Source of the DNA: Theropithecus gelada
Taxonomy: Eukaryota; Chordata; Mammalia; Primates; Cercopithecidae
Direction of reading: 5' to 3'
NCBI RefSeq assembly: GCF_003255815.1
Contig: NC_037689.1
Span: 49,200,644 to 49,264,643 of the forward strand
DNA length: 64,000 bases
In this document: positions 13,659-24,424 of the stretch, piece after piece
Numbering within the stretch: the first letter of the stretch is position 1
How the letters are laid out: each line of letters opens with the position of its first letter
Program-made: the position numbers and the translations under genes
The notes under the pieces: model-generated
The model's input: only the letters and a program-made list of their open reading frames with translations
Told to the model about the DNA's origin: nothing
The model's database searches: none

Positions 13659-16600
13659 TCAGTTCCCACCTATGAGTGAGAACATGCGGTGTTTGGTTTT
13701 CTGTTCTTGTGATAGTTTGCTAAGAATGATGGTTTCCAGCTGCATCCATGTCCCTACAAAGGACGCAAACTCATCCTTTTTTATGGCTGCATAGTATTCC
13801 ATGGTGTATATGTGCCACATTTTCTTAATCCAATCTGTCACTGATGGACATTTGGGTTGATTCCAAGTCTTTGCTATTGTGAATAGTGCTGCAATAAACA
13901 TACGTGTGCATGTGTCTTTATAGCAGCATAATTTATAATCCTTTGGGTATATCCCCAGTAATGGGATGGCTGGATCATATGGTACATCTAGTTCTAGATC
14001 CTTGAGGAATCGCCATACTGTTTTCCATAATGGTTGAACTAGTTTACAATCCCACCAACAGTGTAAAAGCGTTCCTATTTCTCCACATCCTCTCCAGCAC
14101 CTGTTGTTTCCTGACTTTTGAATGATCGCCATTCTAACTGGTGTGAGATGGTATCTCATTGTGGTTTTGATTTGCATTTCTCTGATGGCCAGTGATGATG
14201 AGCATTTTTTCATGTGTCTGTTGGCTGTATGAATGTCTTCTTTTGAGAAATGTCTGTTCATATCCTTTGCCCACTTTTTGATGGGGTTGTTTGTTTTTTT
14301 CTTGTAAATTTGTTTGAGTTCTTTGTAGGTTCTGGATATTAGCCCTTTGTCAGATGAGTAGATTGCAAAAATTTTCTCCCATTCTGTAGGTTGCCTGTTC
14401 ACTCTGATGGTAGTTTCTTTTGCTGTGCAGAAGCTCTTTAGTTTAATGAGATCCCATTTGTCAATTTTGGCTTTTGCTGCCGTTGCTTTTGGTGTTTTAG
14501 ACATGAAGTCTTTGCCCATGCCTATGTCCTGAATGGTACTACCTAGGTTTTCCTCTAGGATTTTTATGGTATTAGGTCTAACATTTAAGTCTCTAATCCA
14601 TCTTGAATTAATTTTCGTATAAGGAGTAAGGAAAGGATCCAGTTTCAGCTTTCTACTTATGGCTAGCCAATTTTCCCAGCACCATTTATTAAATAGGGAA
14701 TCCTTTCCCCATTTCTTGTTTCTCTCAGGTTTGTCAAAGATCAGATGGCTGTAGATGTGTGGTATTATTTCTGAGGACTCTGTTCTGTTCCATTGGTCTA
14801 TATCTCTGTTTTGGTACCAGTACCATGCTGTTTTGGTTACTGTAGCCTTGTAGTATAGTTTGAAGTCAGGTAGCGTGATGCCTCCAGCTTTGTTCTTTTG
14901 ACTTAGGATTGTCTTGGAGATGCGGGCTCTTTTTTGGTTCCATATGAACTTTAAAGCAGTTTTTTCNAATTTATTGAGCGTTTTTAGCATGAAGGGCTGT
15001 TGAATTTTGTCAAAAGCCTTTTCTGCATCTATTGAGATAATCATGTGGTTCTTGTCTTTGGTTCTGTTTATATGCTGGATTATGTTTATTGATTTGCGAA
15101 TATTGAACCAGCCTTGCATCCCAGGGATGAAGCCCACTTGATCATGGTGGATAAGCTTTTTGATGTGTTGTTGAATCCGGTTTGCCAGTATTTTATTGAG
15201 GATTTTTGCATCGATGTTCATCAGGGATATTGGTCTCAAATTCTCTTTTTTTGTTGTGTCTCTGCCAGGCTTTGGTATCAGGATGATGTTGGCCTCATAA
15301 AATGAGTTAGGGAGGATTCCCTCTTTTTCTATTGATTGGAATAGTTTCAGAAGGAATGGTACCAACTCCTCCTTATACCTCTGGTAGAATTCAGCTGTGA
15401 ATCCATCTGGTCCTGGACTTTTTTTGGTTGGTAGGCTATTAATTATTGCCTCAATTTCAGAGCCTACTATTGGTCTATTCAGGGATTCAACTTCTTCCTG
15501 GTTTAGTCTTGGAAGAGTGTAAGTGTCCAGGAAATTATCCATTTCTTCTAGGTTTTCCAGTTTATTTGCGTAGAGGTGTTTATAGTATTCTCTGATGGTA
15601 GTTTGTATTTCAGTGGGGTCGGTGGTGATATCCCCTTTATCATTTTTAATTGCGTCGATTTGATTCTTCTCTCTTTTCTTCTTTATTAGTCTTGCTAGTG
15701 GTCTGTCAATTTTGTTGACCTTTTCAAAAAACCAACTCCTGGATTCATTGATTTTTTGGAGGGTTTTTTGTGTCTCTATCTCCTTCAGTTCTGCTCTGAT
15801 CTTAGTTATTTCTTGCCTTCTGCTAGCTTTCGAATGTGTTTGCTCTTGCTTCTCTAGTTCTTTTAATTGCGATGTTAGAGTGTCAATTTTTGATCTTTCC
15901 TGCTTTCTCTTGTGGGCATTTAGTGCTATAAATTTCCCTCTACACACTGCTTTAAATGTGTCCCAGAGATTCTGGTATGTTGTATCTTTGTTCTCATTGG
16001 TTTCAAAGAACATCTTTATTTCTGCCTTCATTTCGTTATGTACCCAGTAGTCATTCAGGAGCAGGTTGTTCAGTTTCCATGTAGTTGAGCGGTTTTGATT
16101 GAGTTTCTTAGTCCTGAGTTCTAATTTGATTGCACTGTGGTCTGAGAGACAGTTTGTTATAATTTCTGTTCTTGTACATTTGCTGAGGAGTGCTTTACTT
16201 CCAATTATATGGTCAATTTTGGAGTAAGTACGATGTGGTGCTGAGAAGAATGTATATTCTGTTGATTTGGGGTGGAGAGTTCTATAGATGTCTATTAGGT
16301 CTGCTTGCTGCAGAGATGAGTTCAATTCCTGGATATCCTTGTTAACTTTCTGTCTTGTTGATCTGTCTAATGTTGACAGTGGAGTGTTGAAGTCTCCCAT
16401 TATTATTGTATGGGAGTCTAAGTCTCTTTGTAAGTCTCTAAGGACCTGCTTTATGAATCTGGGTGCTCCTGTATTGGGTGCATATATATTTAGGATAGTT
16501 AGCTCTTCCTGTTGAATTGATCCCTTTACCATTATGTAATGGCCTTCTTTGTCTCTTTTGATCTTTGATGGTTTAAAGTCTGTTTTATCAGAGACTAGGA

Positions 16601-16826
16601 TTGCAACCCCTGCTTTTTTTTGTTCTCCATTTGCTTGGTAAATCTTCCTCCATCCCTTTATTTTGAGCCTATGTATGTCTCTGCGTGTGAGATGGGTCTC
16701 CTGAACACAGCAGACTGATGGGTCTTGACTCTTTATCCAGTTTGCCAGTCTGTGTCTTTTCATTGGAGCATTTAGTCCATTTACATTTAAGGTTAAGATT
16801 GTTATGTGTGAACTTGATCCTGCCAT
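13659..16826 (-). CDS. ORF2: L1 ORF2 protein, open but lacking the RT active site
   Basis: 1055 codons open from ATG to the final IGGN-stop; a standard L1 ORF2p is about 1275. The N-terminal apurinic-type endonuclease looks complete: Asn14, Glu43 in QETHLT, Asp145/Asn147 in GDFN, and Asp229/His230 in SDHS. RT motifs begin normally (LPTKKSPGPDG, then ISIDAEKAFDK). Reading then passes from MLKTLNK through an undetermined codon (TTN) straight to EKTALKFIWNQ. About 220 residues are missing, including the catalytic FADD motif, without loss of frame. The C-terminal Cys-rich segment (CWRGCGEIGTLLHCWWDC) is present. The normal role would be target nicking and reverse transcription of L1 RNA at the nick. 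As written, endonuclease is plausible but RT is not. The single N at the join means an assembly artefact must be excluded. Confidence 0.9.
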   Translation of the reverse strand: MAGSSSHITILTLNVNGLNAPMKRHRLANWIKSQDPSVCCVQETHLTRRDIHRLKIKGWRKIYQANGEQKKAGVAILVSDKTDFKPSKIKRDKEGHYIMVKGSIQQEELTILNIYAPNTGAPRFIKQVLRDLQRDLDSHTIIMGDFNTPLSTLDRSTRQKVNKDIQELNSSLQQADLIDIYRTLHPKSTEYTFFSAPHRTYSKIDHIIGSKALLSKCTRTEIITNCLSDHSAIKLELRTKKLNQNRSTTWKLNNLLLNDYWVHNEMKAEIKMFFETNENKDTTYQNLWDTFKAVCRGKFIALNAHKRKQERSKIDTLTSQLKELEKQEQTHSKASRRQEITKIRAELKEIETQKTLQKINESRSWFFEKVNKIDRPLARLIKKKREKNQIDAIKNDKGDITTDPTEIQTTIREYYKHLYANKLENLEEMDNFLDTYTLPRLNQEEVESLNRPIVGSEIEAIINSLPTKKSPGPDGFTAEFYQRYKEELVPFLLKLFQSIEKEGILPNSFYEANIILIPKPGRDTTKKENLRPISLMNIDAKILNKILANRIQQHIKKLIHHDQVGFIPGMQGWFNIRKSINIIQHINRTKDKNHMIISIDAEKAFDKIQQPFMLKTLNKXEKTALKFIWNQKRARISKTILSQKNKAGGITLPDFKLYYKATVTKTAWYWYQNRDIDQWNRTESSEIIPHIYSHLIFDKPERNKKWGKDSLFNKWCWENWLAISRKLKLDPFLTPYTKINSRWIRDLNVRPNTIKILEENLGSTIQDIGMGKDFMSKTPKATAAKAKIDKWDLIKLKSFCTAKETTIRVNRQPTEWEKIFAIYSSDKGLISRTYKELKQIYKKKTNNPIKKWAKDMNRHFSKEDIHTANRHMKKCSSSLAIREMQIKTTMRYHLTPVRMAIIQKSGNNRCWRGCGEIGTLLHCWWDCKLVQPLWKTVWRFLKDLELDVPYDPAIPLLGIYPKDYKLCCYKDTCTRMFIAALFTIAKTWNQPKCPSVTDWIKKMWHIYTMEYYAAIKKDEFASFVGTWMQLETIILSKLSQEQKTKHRMFSLIGGN
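14967..14967. other. Undetermined base at the ORF2 deletion junction
   Basis: A single N inside 'cagttttttcnaatttattg'. The flanks belong to two L1 positions about 655-660 bp apart; the L1 at 44402 contains the intervening segment at about 48759-49413. Both sides read as a leucine codon TTA/TTG on the minus strand, so the N falls where the two joined sequences would disagree. The identical context with an N recurs at 62591. Confidence 0.9.
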
Positions 16827-16889
16827 TATGATATTAGCTGGCTATTTTGCTCATTAGTTGATGCAGTTTCTTCCTAGCCTCGATGGTCT

Positions 16890-17906
16890 TTACATTTTGG
16901 CATGTTTTTGCAATGGCTGGTACCGGTTGTTCCTTTCCATGTTGAGTGCTTCCTTCAGGGTCTCTTGTAAGGCAGGCCTAGTGGTGACAAAATCTCTAAG
17001 CATTTGCTTATCTGTAAAGGATTTTATTTCTCCTTCACTTATGAAACTTAGTTTGGCTGGATATGAAATTCTGGGTTTAAAATTCTTTTCTTTAAGAATG
17101 TTGAATATTGGCCCCCACTCTCTTCTGGCTTGTAGAGTTTCTGCCGAGAGATCTGCTGTGAGTCTGATGGGCTTCCCTTTGTGGGTAACCCGACCTTTCT
17201 CTCTGGCTGCCCTTAAGATTTTTTCCTTCATTTAAACTTTGGTGAATCTGGCAATTATGTGTCTTGGAGTTGCTCTTCTCGAGGAGTATCTTTGTGGCGT
17301 TCTCTGTATTTCCTGGATTTGAATGTTGGCCTGCCCTACTAGGTTGGGGAAGTTCTCCTGGATGATATCCTGAAGAGTGTTTTCCAACTTGGTTCCATTT
17401 TCCCCCTCACTTTCAGGCACCCCAATCAGACGTAGATTTGGTCTTTTTACATAATCCCATACTTCTTGCAGGCTTTGTTCATTTCTTTTTCTTCTTTTTT
17501 CTTTTGGTTTCTCTTCTCGCTTCATTTCATTCATTTGATCCTCAATCGCTGATACTCTTTCTTCCAGTTGATCGAGTCGGTTACTGAAGCTTGTGCATTT
17601 GTCACGTATTTCTCGTGTCATGGTTTTCATCTCTTTCATTTCGTTTATGACCTTCTCTGCATTAATTACTCTAGCCGTCAATTCTTCCACTTTTTTTTCA
17701 AGATTTTTAGTTTCTTTGCGCTGGGTACGTAATTCCTCCTTTAGCTCTGAGAAATTTGATGGACTGAAGCCTTCTTCTCTCATCTCGTCAAAGTCATTCT
17801 CCGTCCAGCTTTGATCCGTTGCTGGCGATGAGCTGCGCTCCTTTGCCGGGGGAGATGTGCTCTTATTTTTTGAATTTCCAGCTTTTCTGCCCTGCTTTTT
17901 CCCCAT
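16890..17906 (-). pseudogene. ORF1: L1 ORF1 (RNA-binding protein) with one premature stop
   Basis: The frame reads 224 codons from MGKKQGRKAGNSKNK, then TAA (17232-17234), then 113 further codons in the same frame ending QPLQKHAKM. The total of 338 codons is the usual ORF1p length. Order: basic N-terminus; coiled coil of heptads at about residues 55-150 (KETKNLEKKVEELTARV and on); RRM-type domain from about 155 (RPNLRLIGVPE); C-terminal domain after the stop (RAAREKGRVTHKGKPIRLTA). The stop replaces the residue after RFTKV, where other L1s have Glu (GAA to TAA), and removes the end of the RRM and the whole CTD. ORF1p is a trimeric nucleic-acid chaperone needed in cis for retrotransposition, so this copy should be inactive unless the stop is read through or is a sequencing error. 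Confidence 0.93.
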
Positions 17907-18947
17907 CTTTGTGGTTTTATCTGCCTCTGGTCTTTGATGATGGTGATGTACTGATGGGGTTTTGGTGTAGGTGTCCTTCCTGTTTGATAGTTTTCCTTCT
18001 AACAGTCAGGACCCTCAGCTGTAGGTCTGTTGGAGATTGCTTGAGGTCCACTCCAGACCCTGTTTGCCTGGGTATCAGCAGCAGAGGCTGCAGAAGATAG
18101 AATATTTCTGAACAGCGAGTGTACCTGTCTGATTCTTGCTTTGGAAGCTTCCTCTCAGGCGTGTACTCCACCCTGTGAGGTGTGGGGTGTCAGACTGCCC
18201 CTAGTGGGAGATGTCTCCCAGTTAGGCTACTCAGGGGTCAGGGACCCACTTGAGCAGGCAGTCTGTCCCTTCTCAGATCTCAGCCTCCGTGTTGGGAGAT
18301 CCACTGCTCTCTTCAAAGCTGTCAGACAGAGTCGTTTGCGTCTGCAGAGCTTTCTGCTGCTTTTTTTTTGTTGTTGTTGTTGTTGTGTAGCTGTGCCCTG
18401 TCCCCAGAGGTGGAGTCTACAGAGACAGGCAGGTTTCCTTGAGCTGCTGTGAGCTCCACCTAGTTGGAGCTTCCCAGCAGCTTTGTTTACCTACTTAAGC
18501 CTCAGCAATGGCGGGCGCCCCTCCCCCAGCCTCGCTGCTGCCTTGCCGGTAGATCACAGACTGCTGTGCTAGCAATGAGGGAGGCTCCGTGGGCGTGGGA
18601 CCCTCCCGGCCAGGTGTGGGATATGATCTCCTGGTGTGCCTGTTTGCTTAAAGCGCAATATTGGGGTGGGAGTTACCCGATTTTCCAGGTGTTGTGTGTC
18701 TCAGTTCCCCTGGCTAGGAAAAGGGATTCCCTTCCCCCTTGCGCTTCCCAGGTGAGGCGATGCCTCGCCCTGCTTCAGCTCTCGCTGGTCGGGCTGCAGC
18801 AGCTGACCAGCACCGATCGTCCGGCACTCCCCAGTGAGATGAACCCAGTACCTCAGTTGAAAATGCAGAAATCACGGGTCTTCTGTGTCGCTCGCGCTGG
18901 GAGTTGGAGACTGGAGCTGTTCCTATTCGGCCATCTTGCTCCGCCCC
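17907..18947 (-). promoter_or_regulatory. L1 5'UTR with internal promoter
   Basis: About 1.04 kb upstream of ORF1, comparatively GC-rich for the window. Its 5' end carries AAGATGGCCG (plus strand 'cggccatctt', 18929-18938), the YY1 site known from L1 promoters that fixes transcription start. A T-rich/TTG microsatellite (about 18361-18386) lies within it. It should drive sense (minus-strand) transcription and, by analogy with human L1, some antisense transcription. Confidence 0.8.
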
Positions 18948-18962
18948 TCTTCCTGCCTTTTT

Positions 18963-19330
18963 ATAAGGAGTTCTAGGGATTCGGCGGCTTCTCAAGGAAA
19001 AAGATAAAACCACAATAAGGTAGCACACACAAGCTTTATTTGGACGACGCTTTGACAGGTTTGTATGTGGGGGAAGTCCCTCACAGCAAGAGACTATCCA
19101 GAAGCTTCCATGCAGAAGGGCCATCCTTCAGAAAGTGAGGAAAGCAAGGAAACTTCTAGGGGAAAGAGGGATCAGAGAGGGGGGTTACATGTCTAGGTAT
19201 TGTCACTTAGTCACAAGGTGAAGAGCCTCTAGGTCAGAGATCTTCAGAGAGACCAACAACTTGGAGCCTTTATAGCACTGGAGTTTATATCTTATCTACG
19301 GCTAGCAGATGCTGGGCATAGTTTCACTAG
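18963..19330 (-). repeat. Probable ERV LTR fragment next to the L1
   Basis: On the minus strand the segment reads like an LTR: TATA-like 'gctataaaggctcc' (about 19266-19279), then about 220 bp on 'ccaaataaagcttgtgtg' carrying a polyadenylation signal (about 19030-19046), then a U5-like end. The L1 inserted at its downstream edge. I cannot name the family and no partner LTR is visible. Confidence 0.42.
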
Positions 19331-19989
19331 GTATGGGAAACAGGAAAACTATAAATGGCTAAAATTTTGCTTATTTGGTCTATGCTTAAAAATATTGAAT
19401 GTACAAAAATTCGAGTTTGGTGCCCATGGGGTTTTGAAATAATTAGACTCAGTCTGCTTTTAAAAAACTTAAAAATAAATAAATAAACACTAGGGGCCCA
19501 TATACAGAGGTCTATTTTTGGCTTATACATGTAACACACTAAATATATGCTAATATGAGTTTTTCTCTGTAAGGTTACGGTGTGTAGATGTGTGGGTATT
19601 CTATCTGAGATGTTTCCACACTTGACTGTGTACTTTCCATGATCCAAATCCATATCCCTCAGAAATCCATCTGGATATCACAATTTATTAGTTCACACAT
19701 ATACATTCATTCAACATAAATATACATATATATGTATATCTATGCCAAGCACTTTTTAGATGATGAGATAAGAGACTACAAAATTTAGTTCCTGCTCTCA
19801 GTGAATCCTGATGTTGACCAAAGTTTAACACACAAGCAAATACATTAAACAGATATCATCAAGTAATTCAAAGGTAAAACAAGGTCACTAGCAGGGATTC
19901 AAAGAATTGCCTAGCATGCTACTTTAGAGGTATAATCAGAAATGGACTCTGAAAAGGTGCCACTTAAGGTTGCGAGAAAAAAGATAAAG
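19331..19989. other. Unassigned sequence, no gene seen
   Basis: AT-rich with short aaat-type runs near 19460-19490 and a tatacat-type run near 19720. No ORF with recognisable content, no repeat I can name. The NDP-kinase-like array begins at its right edge. Confidence 0.6.
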
Positions 19990-21835
19990 AGAAGCAAGAG
20001 ATGTGACACTTTATGTGCTGTATCTATTCACTTATATGGTTTTTAGTGTTGGTGCACTACATGAATTCAGGGCCAATTAGGGTAATAGAGCCGTGGCTGT
20101 TGAAGGATGTGAATGTGAAGGTAGTGATACTTTGGAAGAACAATCCAATGGATTCTAAGCCTAATGCCGTCATTGTCTTCAAGCCTGACTGGTATGGTAA
20201 AGACCTATGGGAATGGTTTTCATGAACACGAGAAAAATGGATTCAGCCTCATGGCTGTGCCATAACTGCAGACCTGTGAGACATATATAAAACGGCATAT
20301 CGTTGACCTGATAGACCAACCATTTTTTCCATGGCTGGAGATGTACATGAACTAATTTTTAATTGTGCTGATAGTCCAGCATATGTAGTAGAAGGTGAAC
20401 ACAATGTTAAGAGGTGCACACAGTGTAAGTGATGCTTGGAATACCGGTCAACGATTACTGAGAAAGTCACCTTCACTGCAATCAACCTAGGGTTTTATAT
20501 AACAGGCTATTACAGGAGAGGTCATCAAATTCTTGGGAAGAAAGGCATTCTTAGTAGCTTGAGAAAACTGGTATTCCTTCAGGCTGGAAGGAAAAGATGA
20601 AGCATCACTATACTGAAATGATACACTAGTTATTCTTCTCAGGACTGGTGAGGTACATACCTCAGGTGTGTTGTGGTCATTGTCCAGCCAGGGATGAACA
20701 GTCTTACCAAAGAGCAAATGACTACAAGGATGACAAATTCAACGCATTTTAGCGCAAGCAACTTCACTGCCATCAAGTTGGGAAGCAAAAGTGTGCAGTT
20801 ACGACAAAAGGCATCACGCACTTTGAGCAGAAAAGTTTTAGCTAGATGGTCTTAATGATCCTTTGGACTTCAGTGTAATACTTGAAATTGCACTGCCTTG
20901 AACTGATAGACCACCCATTCTTCCCAGACCTGTACACAAACTTAGGACTGGGTTTAGCATTATTCAGCACGTGTTATAAGACATGAACATACAAAGTGAT
21001 ACTTAGGAAGATTGAGATAATAGATTAAAAACTGGCATTTTCATTGCCATCAAGCCAGTCTGAATTCAGTGGAGTGTTTAACAAGACAGATGTCAAACAT
21101 CTGAACAGAAGGGATTCAGATCCATGGGCATAACATTCATTCTGACCTGTGAGGAACAACAGAAATAGCACCACAATGACATGATTTACTGTCCATTCTT
21201 CCCAGTGCTGGTGAAGTACATCCAGTGGAATGTAACGAGTCAGAGGTCAGACATCTGAACAGAAGGGTGTCAGATTCATGGACATATCATTTTTATGACA
21301 TGCGTGAAGAAACACAAATAGCACTATATTGACTTGATAGACTGAACATTCTTCCCATGGCTGGTGAAGTGCACATCTAGCAGCTGCTGAAGGAGGTGAA
21401 CATGGGCAGATGATGCTTGGGAAGAACAATCCAATGGATTATAAACCAGGCACATTCATTGCCATCAAACTGGGCTATGTCCTGCAGGGCATTATGGGTG
21501 AAGTCACTAAGCATTTCGAACAAAAGGGATACTGATTCATGTCCATGACATTGCTTCAAAACTGTGATGAACATCTGAAGCAGCAGTGTGATAACCTGGC
21601 AGGTTAGTCATTTTCCCTAGCGCTGATGTAATACATTAACTTAAAGTTAGTTGTGTTCATTATCTATCAGTTGCTGAAGAATGTCTAAAGAGCTAAATTA
21701 ATACTTTACATGACTAATTCACAATTTTCCCACAGCTGATTAAATAAATAAACTCAAGGACATTTGTGGCCATTGGCCAACAGGAATGGAAGGCAGTAAA
21801 CACAGGACAAGTGATGCTTTAGAAGAAAAAATTTG
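19990..21835 (+). pseudogene. Tandem NDP-kinase-domain array, units 1-8 (NME1/NME2-like), decayed
   Basis: Conceptual plus-strand translation with frame changes gives repeated pieces of a nucleoside diphosphate kinase core. Examples are LVHYMNSGP ... NNPMDSKP (20050-20150), VDLIDQPFFPWLEMYMN (about 20311), ELIDHPFFPDL (20900), DMIYCPFFPVLVKYI (21178), HYIDLID-TFFPWLVKC (21321) and KNNPMDYKPGTFIAIKLG (from 21422). Anchors on the 'RPFFPGLVKYM' motif fall near 20046, 20319, 20631, 20913, 21193, 21346, 21609 and 21723, so full units are about 263-312 bp. Each unit matches roughly residues 7-103 of human NME2 (TFIAIKPDG to SKPGT). It then rejoins directly to TFIAIK, so the NIIHGSD active-site segment with catalytic His118 is missing. 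Many stops and frameshifts: not coding now. NDP kinases transfer phosphate between nucleotides; no such activity is expected here. Confidence 0.85.
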
Positions 21836-23049
21836 GTGTGTGCTTCCTTGAGATGGCCACCAGGGCCCATGAAATGAGTGGCATATAGGGGCTACTGCAG
21901 CAGTGCGGAGATGGGGCAAATCCAGACATTTCTTTTGCACCTTCTCAGGCACAAAATGCCAACCATAACTGTTCTGTCAGCAAGAGAGACAGAGACTACA
22001 GATGGCTATGGGGTAGATTCCCTGGTGGGAGGGCTCTGAACATAGCTGGCAAGTGGGACTGATGCTGGCAGCCCTGGGAGCTACAAAGGAGCCTTGAGAG
22101 GAATAGACACTGACTCTAGAGTGGGCTTTGCTCACCCAGTGGAAGATTTAAATTCAGAGTGCCATTAACAAAACAAAACAAACAAACAAAAAACAGAACA
22201 AAAGATATTACACTGATTTGGACAGCTGATGGTCATTTCTTCAAACCAAGGAATACACTGTGTATCCCATAATGCCCAATAATGTGCAGAGAGATATCCT
22301 CCTCAGTGTAATAGTTTGACAGAGTAATAGAATGGGGAGTAAAAACATTGTTGGTTGTCTAAAATTGGGGGAAATGAAAGCATTCAGGGCTACCTTGTAT
22401 GCCTTCACGAGTGTGTGCTGACACTCAATATGAGTGGGACTAAAGGAGTGTCTTCACTGTATTTTCTCTGTTTTTCTGGTTGACCTGGGGAAGAGGAGGA
22501 GGGGAAGATGCTGGTATGACTATGCAATTCTTGCCAAGGGAGGAGTACACTGGTATAACGAGTATAATTTTTTCTTTCTTCCCCAAATCACCTCAAAATT
22601 TTTTTTCTCCCCTGCTTGATGCAGTGGTGCTAGGACTAGGGCTGCTATGACAAGTACTGGAAGCTGGGATGATTTCTAACCAAGAAACTGGGAAAATGTT
22701 TTTAAGCCTTCTGTCAGAATTTCTAAGGTCCTAAGGGGAGTGGATTGTGCCTTCATCCCCATCTGGCAAAACTGGGACTAAAAGTGTATGCAGCTATATT
22801 GCCGGATGGTAAAAATAGTTCACCAGCTCTGCACCTATGTAACTTTATCCTATTTGAATAGGAATGAACTGAGAGGAAGTACTTCCTAGGCTAGTATTGC
22901 TGCCTGCAATATAAACCAGTACACACAGTGACAATTCTAGTGTTCCTTCCAAAGGTGAAAAAGTTTGAGAATTAATGGAGAGGAGAAATACTAGCTAAGG
23001 ATTAAAAAAAATGAATAAATGATTTATAAATTGGGAAAATCTAACATTA
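21836..23049. other. Unassigned insertion in the array, no gene seen
   Basis: The NDP-kinase similarity stops near 21835 and resumes at 24425. This part has an A/C-rich 'aaacaaaacaaacaaac' run at about 22167-22203 but no ORF, LTR or SINE that I recognise. Confidence 0.5.
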
Positions 23050-23516
23050 TGAGGAAAGAGAGACCCTCTCATATTGTTTTATACTCAGTACCTGTTTTAA
23101 GAAAAAACAAGGAAGTAAAACCAAAGACAGGCAGCCCGGCGCCAGGCCCGAAACCAGGCCTGGGCCTGCCTGGCCTAAACCCAGTAGTTAAAAATCAACT
23201 CATAACTTAGAAACCAATGTTATCCATAGATTCCAGACATTGTGTAGAACATTGTGAAACTCCCTGCCCTGTTCTGTTTCACTCTGACCACCGGTGCATG
23301 CAGGCCCTGTCATGTACCCCCTGCTTGCCCAAATCAATCACGACCCTTTCATGTGAAATCTTTAGTGTTGTGAGTCCTTAAAAGGGACAGAAATTGTGCA
23401 CGTGGGGAGCTCAGATTTTAAGGCAGTAGCTTGCCAATGCTCCCAACTGAATAAAGCCCTTCCTTCTACAACTCGGTGTCTGAGAGGTTTTGTCTGCTGC
23501 TCGTCCTGCTACAATT
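23050..23516 (+). repeat. Probable solo ERV LTR (class II-like)
   Basis: GC-rich middle ('ggcagcccggcgccaggccc', about 23130), TATA-like 'ccttaaaagggac' (about 23377), polyadenylation signal in 'ctgaataaagcccttcc' (about 23446-23462) and an LTR-like 3' end 'ctcgtcctgctaca'. The 6-bp 'acatta' occurs at 23044-23049 and 23517-23522, which could be a TSD, although that leaves three extra bases after the terminal CA. Solo because no internal ERV sequence follows. Family not named with confidence. Confidence 0.55.
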
Positions 23517-23779
23517 ACATTAACACCTTGAAAGGGACTCAGAGTGAGAGATGACATTGTCTCTTAGCTCAATTTTAACAGATGCCTGAATGGATGAAGC
23601 TGTTTGCCAACACGACTCCTGCTTTTGGAACCTGACAAGAGCGAAAAAAAGCTAGAAAACTTAAGTGGCCTTACCACGGGAGACAATAATACAATATGAT
23701 GTACTGGACTAAGTATTAATGTTTAAGTGGGATTCTAGTAATGTGGCAGTCTCTTTTGAGTTGTATGTTCTTTTGATGT

Positions 23780-24256
23780 AAGGGATTCTCTGGGTTCAAA
23801 TACTGGTGATATTGGGAAATACGCTTTGCTCTTTGCCCCTGTTTCCTGGCATACAACTCCTAAAATCCTTGGAATCTCTAAAGTTTTGTCTTTTTGTATG
23901 CTAATGTTGACTGGTAGCTTCAGGATGGGGACAGTTACTGGAAAGACAAAGGCATGCCTCGAGGGTTGAGATTTTCGGCCACCATCCCCCCAACCTCTGA
24001 GAGCTGAAGGCAAATTTATCACCAATGGCCAATGGTTTAATTGATTATGCCTACATAATGGGGCCTCCATAAACACCCAAGAGACAAGTTCGGAGAGCTT
24101 CCAGATAGCTAAACATATGGAGGTTCTTTGGGGGTGATGCTCCCAGGAAGTGCATGGAAACTCTGTGCCTCTTCCCCCATTCCAAGCCCTATGCATCTCT
24201 TCAACTGTATCCTTTGTAATATTCTTTACAGTAAAGTGGTAAACATTTTTTAAAAA
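23780..24256 (+). repeat. Ancient ERVL-type LTR relic
   Basis: 'atcaccaatggccaatggtt', 'cctccataaacacccaagag', 'ctaaacatatggaggttctt' and 'ccctatgcatctcttcaact' follow in order a widespread old primate LTR I recognise as ERVL-like. The final 'acagtaaagtggtaaac' is its polyadenylation region. Exact family not certain. Confidence 0.45.
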
Positions 24257-24410
24257 GGCCAGGCCCAACGACTCACACCTGTAATCCCAGCACTTTGGGA
24301 GGCCAAGGCAGGAGATTTGCTTGAGCCCCTGAGTTTGAAGCTGCAGTGAGCTATGATCATGTCATTGCACTTCTACGTGGGCAACAGAGTGATAAAACAT
24401 GAAAAAAAAA
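24257..24410 (+). mobile_element. FRAM (fossil right Alu monomer)
   Basis: About 150 bp: 'ggccaggcccaacgactcac', 'gtaatcccagcactttggga', then directly 'gaagctgcagtgagctatga' and 'cattgcacttctacgtgggc', ending in a short A-tail. The jump from the first box region to the 'gctgcagtgagc' segment is the layout of an Alu monomer rather than a truncated dimer. Confidence 0.75.
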
Positions 24411-24424
24411 TCAAAAACCATCAA

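Larger units (their letters stand above)
13404..18962 (-). mobile_element. Young full-length L1 (5'UTR, ORF1, ORF2, 3'UTR) with TSD
   Basis: The element proper is 13419-18947 on the minus strand, bounded by the 15-bp direct repeat 'tcttcctgccttttt' at 13404-13418 and 18948-18962. Read on its own strand it starts with a GGGGCGGAGCAAGATGG-type L1 5' end, has a 5'UTR of about 1 kb, ORF1 (17906 down to 16890), a 63-bp inter-ORF spacer, ORF2 (16826 down to 13659), a 3'UTR and an A-rich tail. The length, 5.53 kb, is about 0.66 kb short of a standard L1. The shortfall lies in ORF2 at the single N (14967). There is no 3' transduction. It is the best preserved element in the window, consistent with an L1PA-lineage copy active in Old World monkeys. 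Confidence 0.97.

Noticed and set aside
15114..18452. Several plus-strand open frames across the L1 at 13404 (e.g. at 15712-16050 and 16858-17235)
   Set aside because: They are antisense shadows of L1 ORF1, ORF2 and 5'UTR, with no independent motifs.
18464..19124. Long open frames on both strands at the L1 5' end (170 and 136 codons)
   Set aside because: GC-rich 5'UTR and adjacent LTR sequence gives long frames by chance; no domain or conserved peptide.
20249..20855. Minus-strand and plus-strand frames of 60-78 codons in the NDP-kinase-like array considered as intact genes
   Set aside because: The NDK reading is on the plus strand across several frames with stops; these frames are incidental.
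23735..24268. 177-codon minus-strand frame
   Set aside because: Lies over an ancient LTR relic and the FRAM start; no domain, and the peptide is low in motifs.
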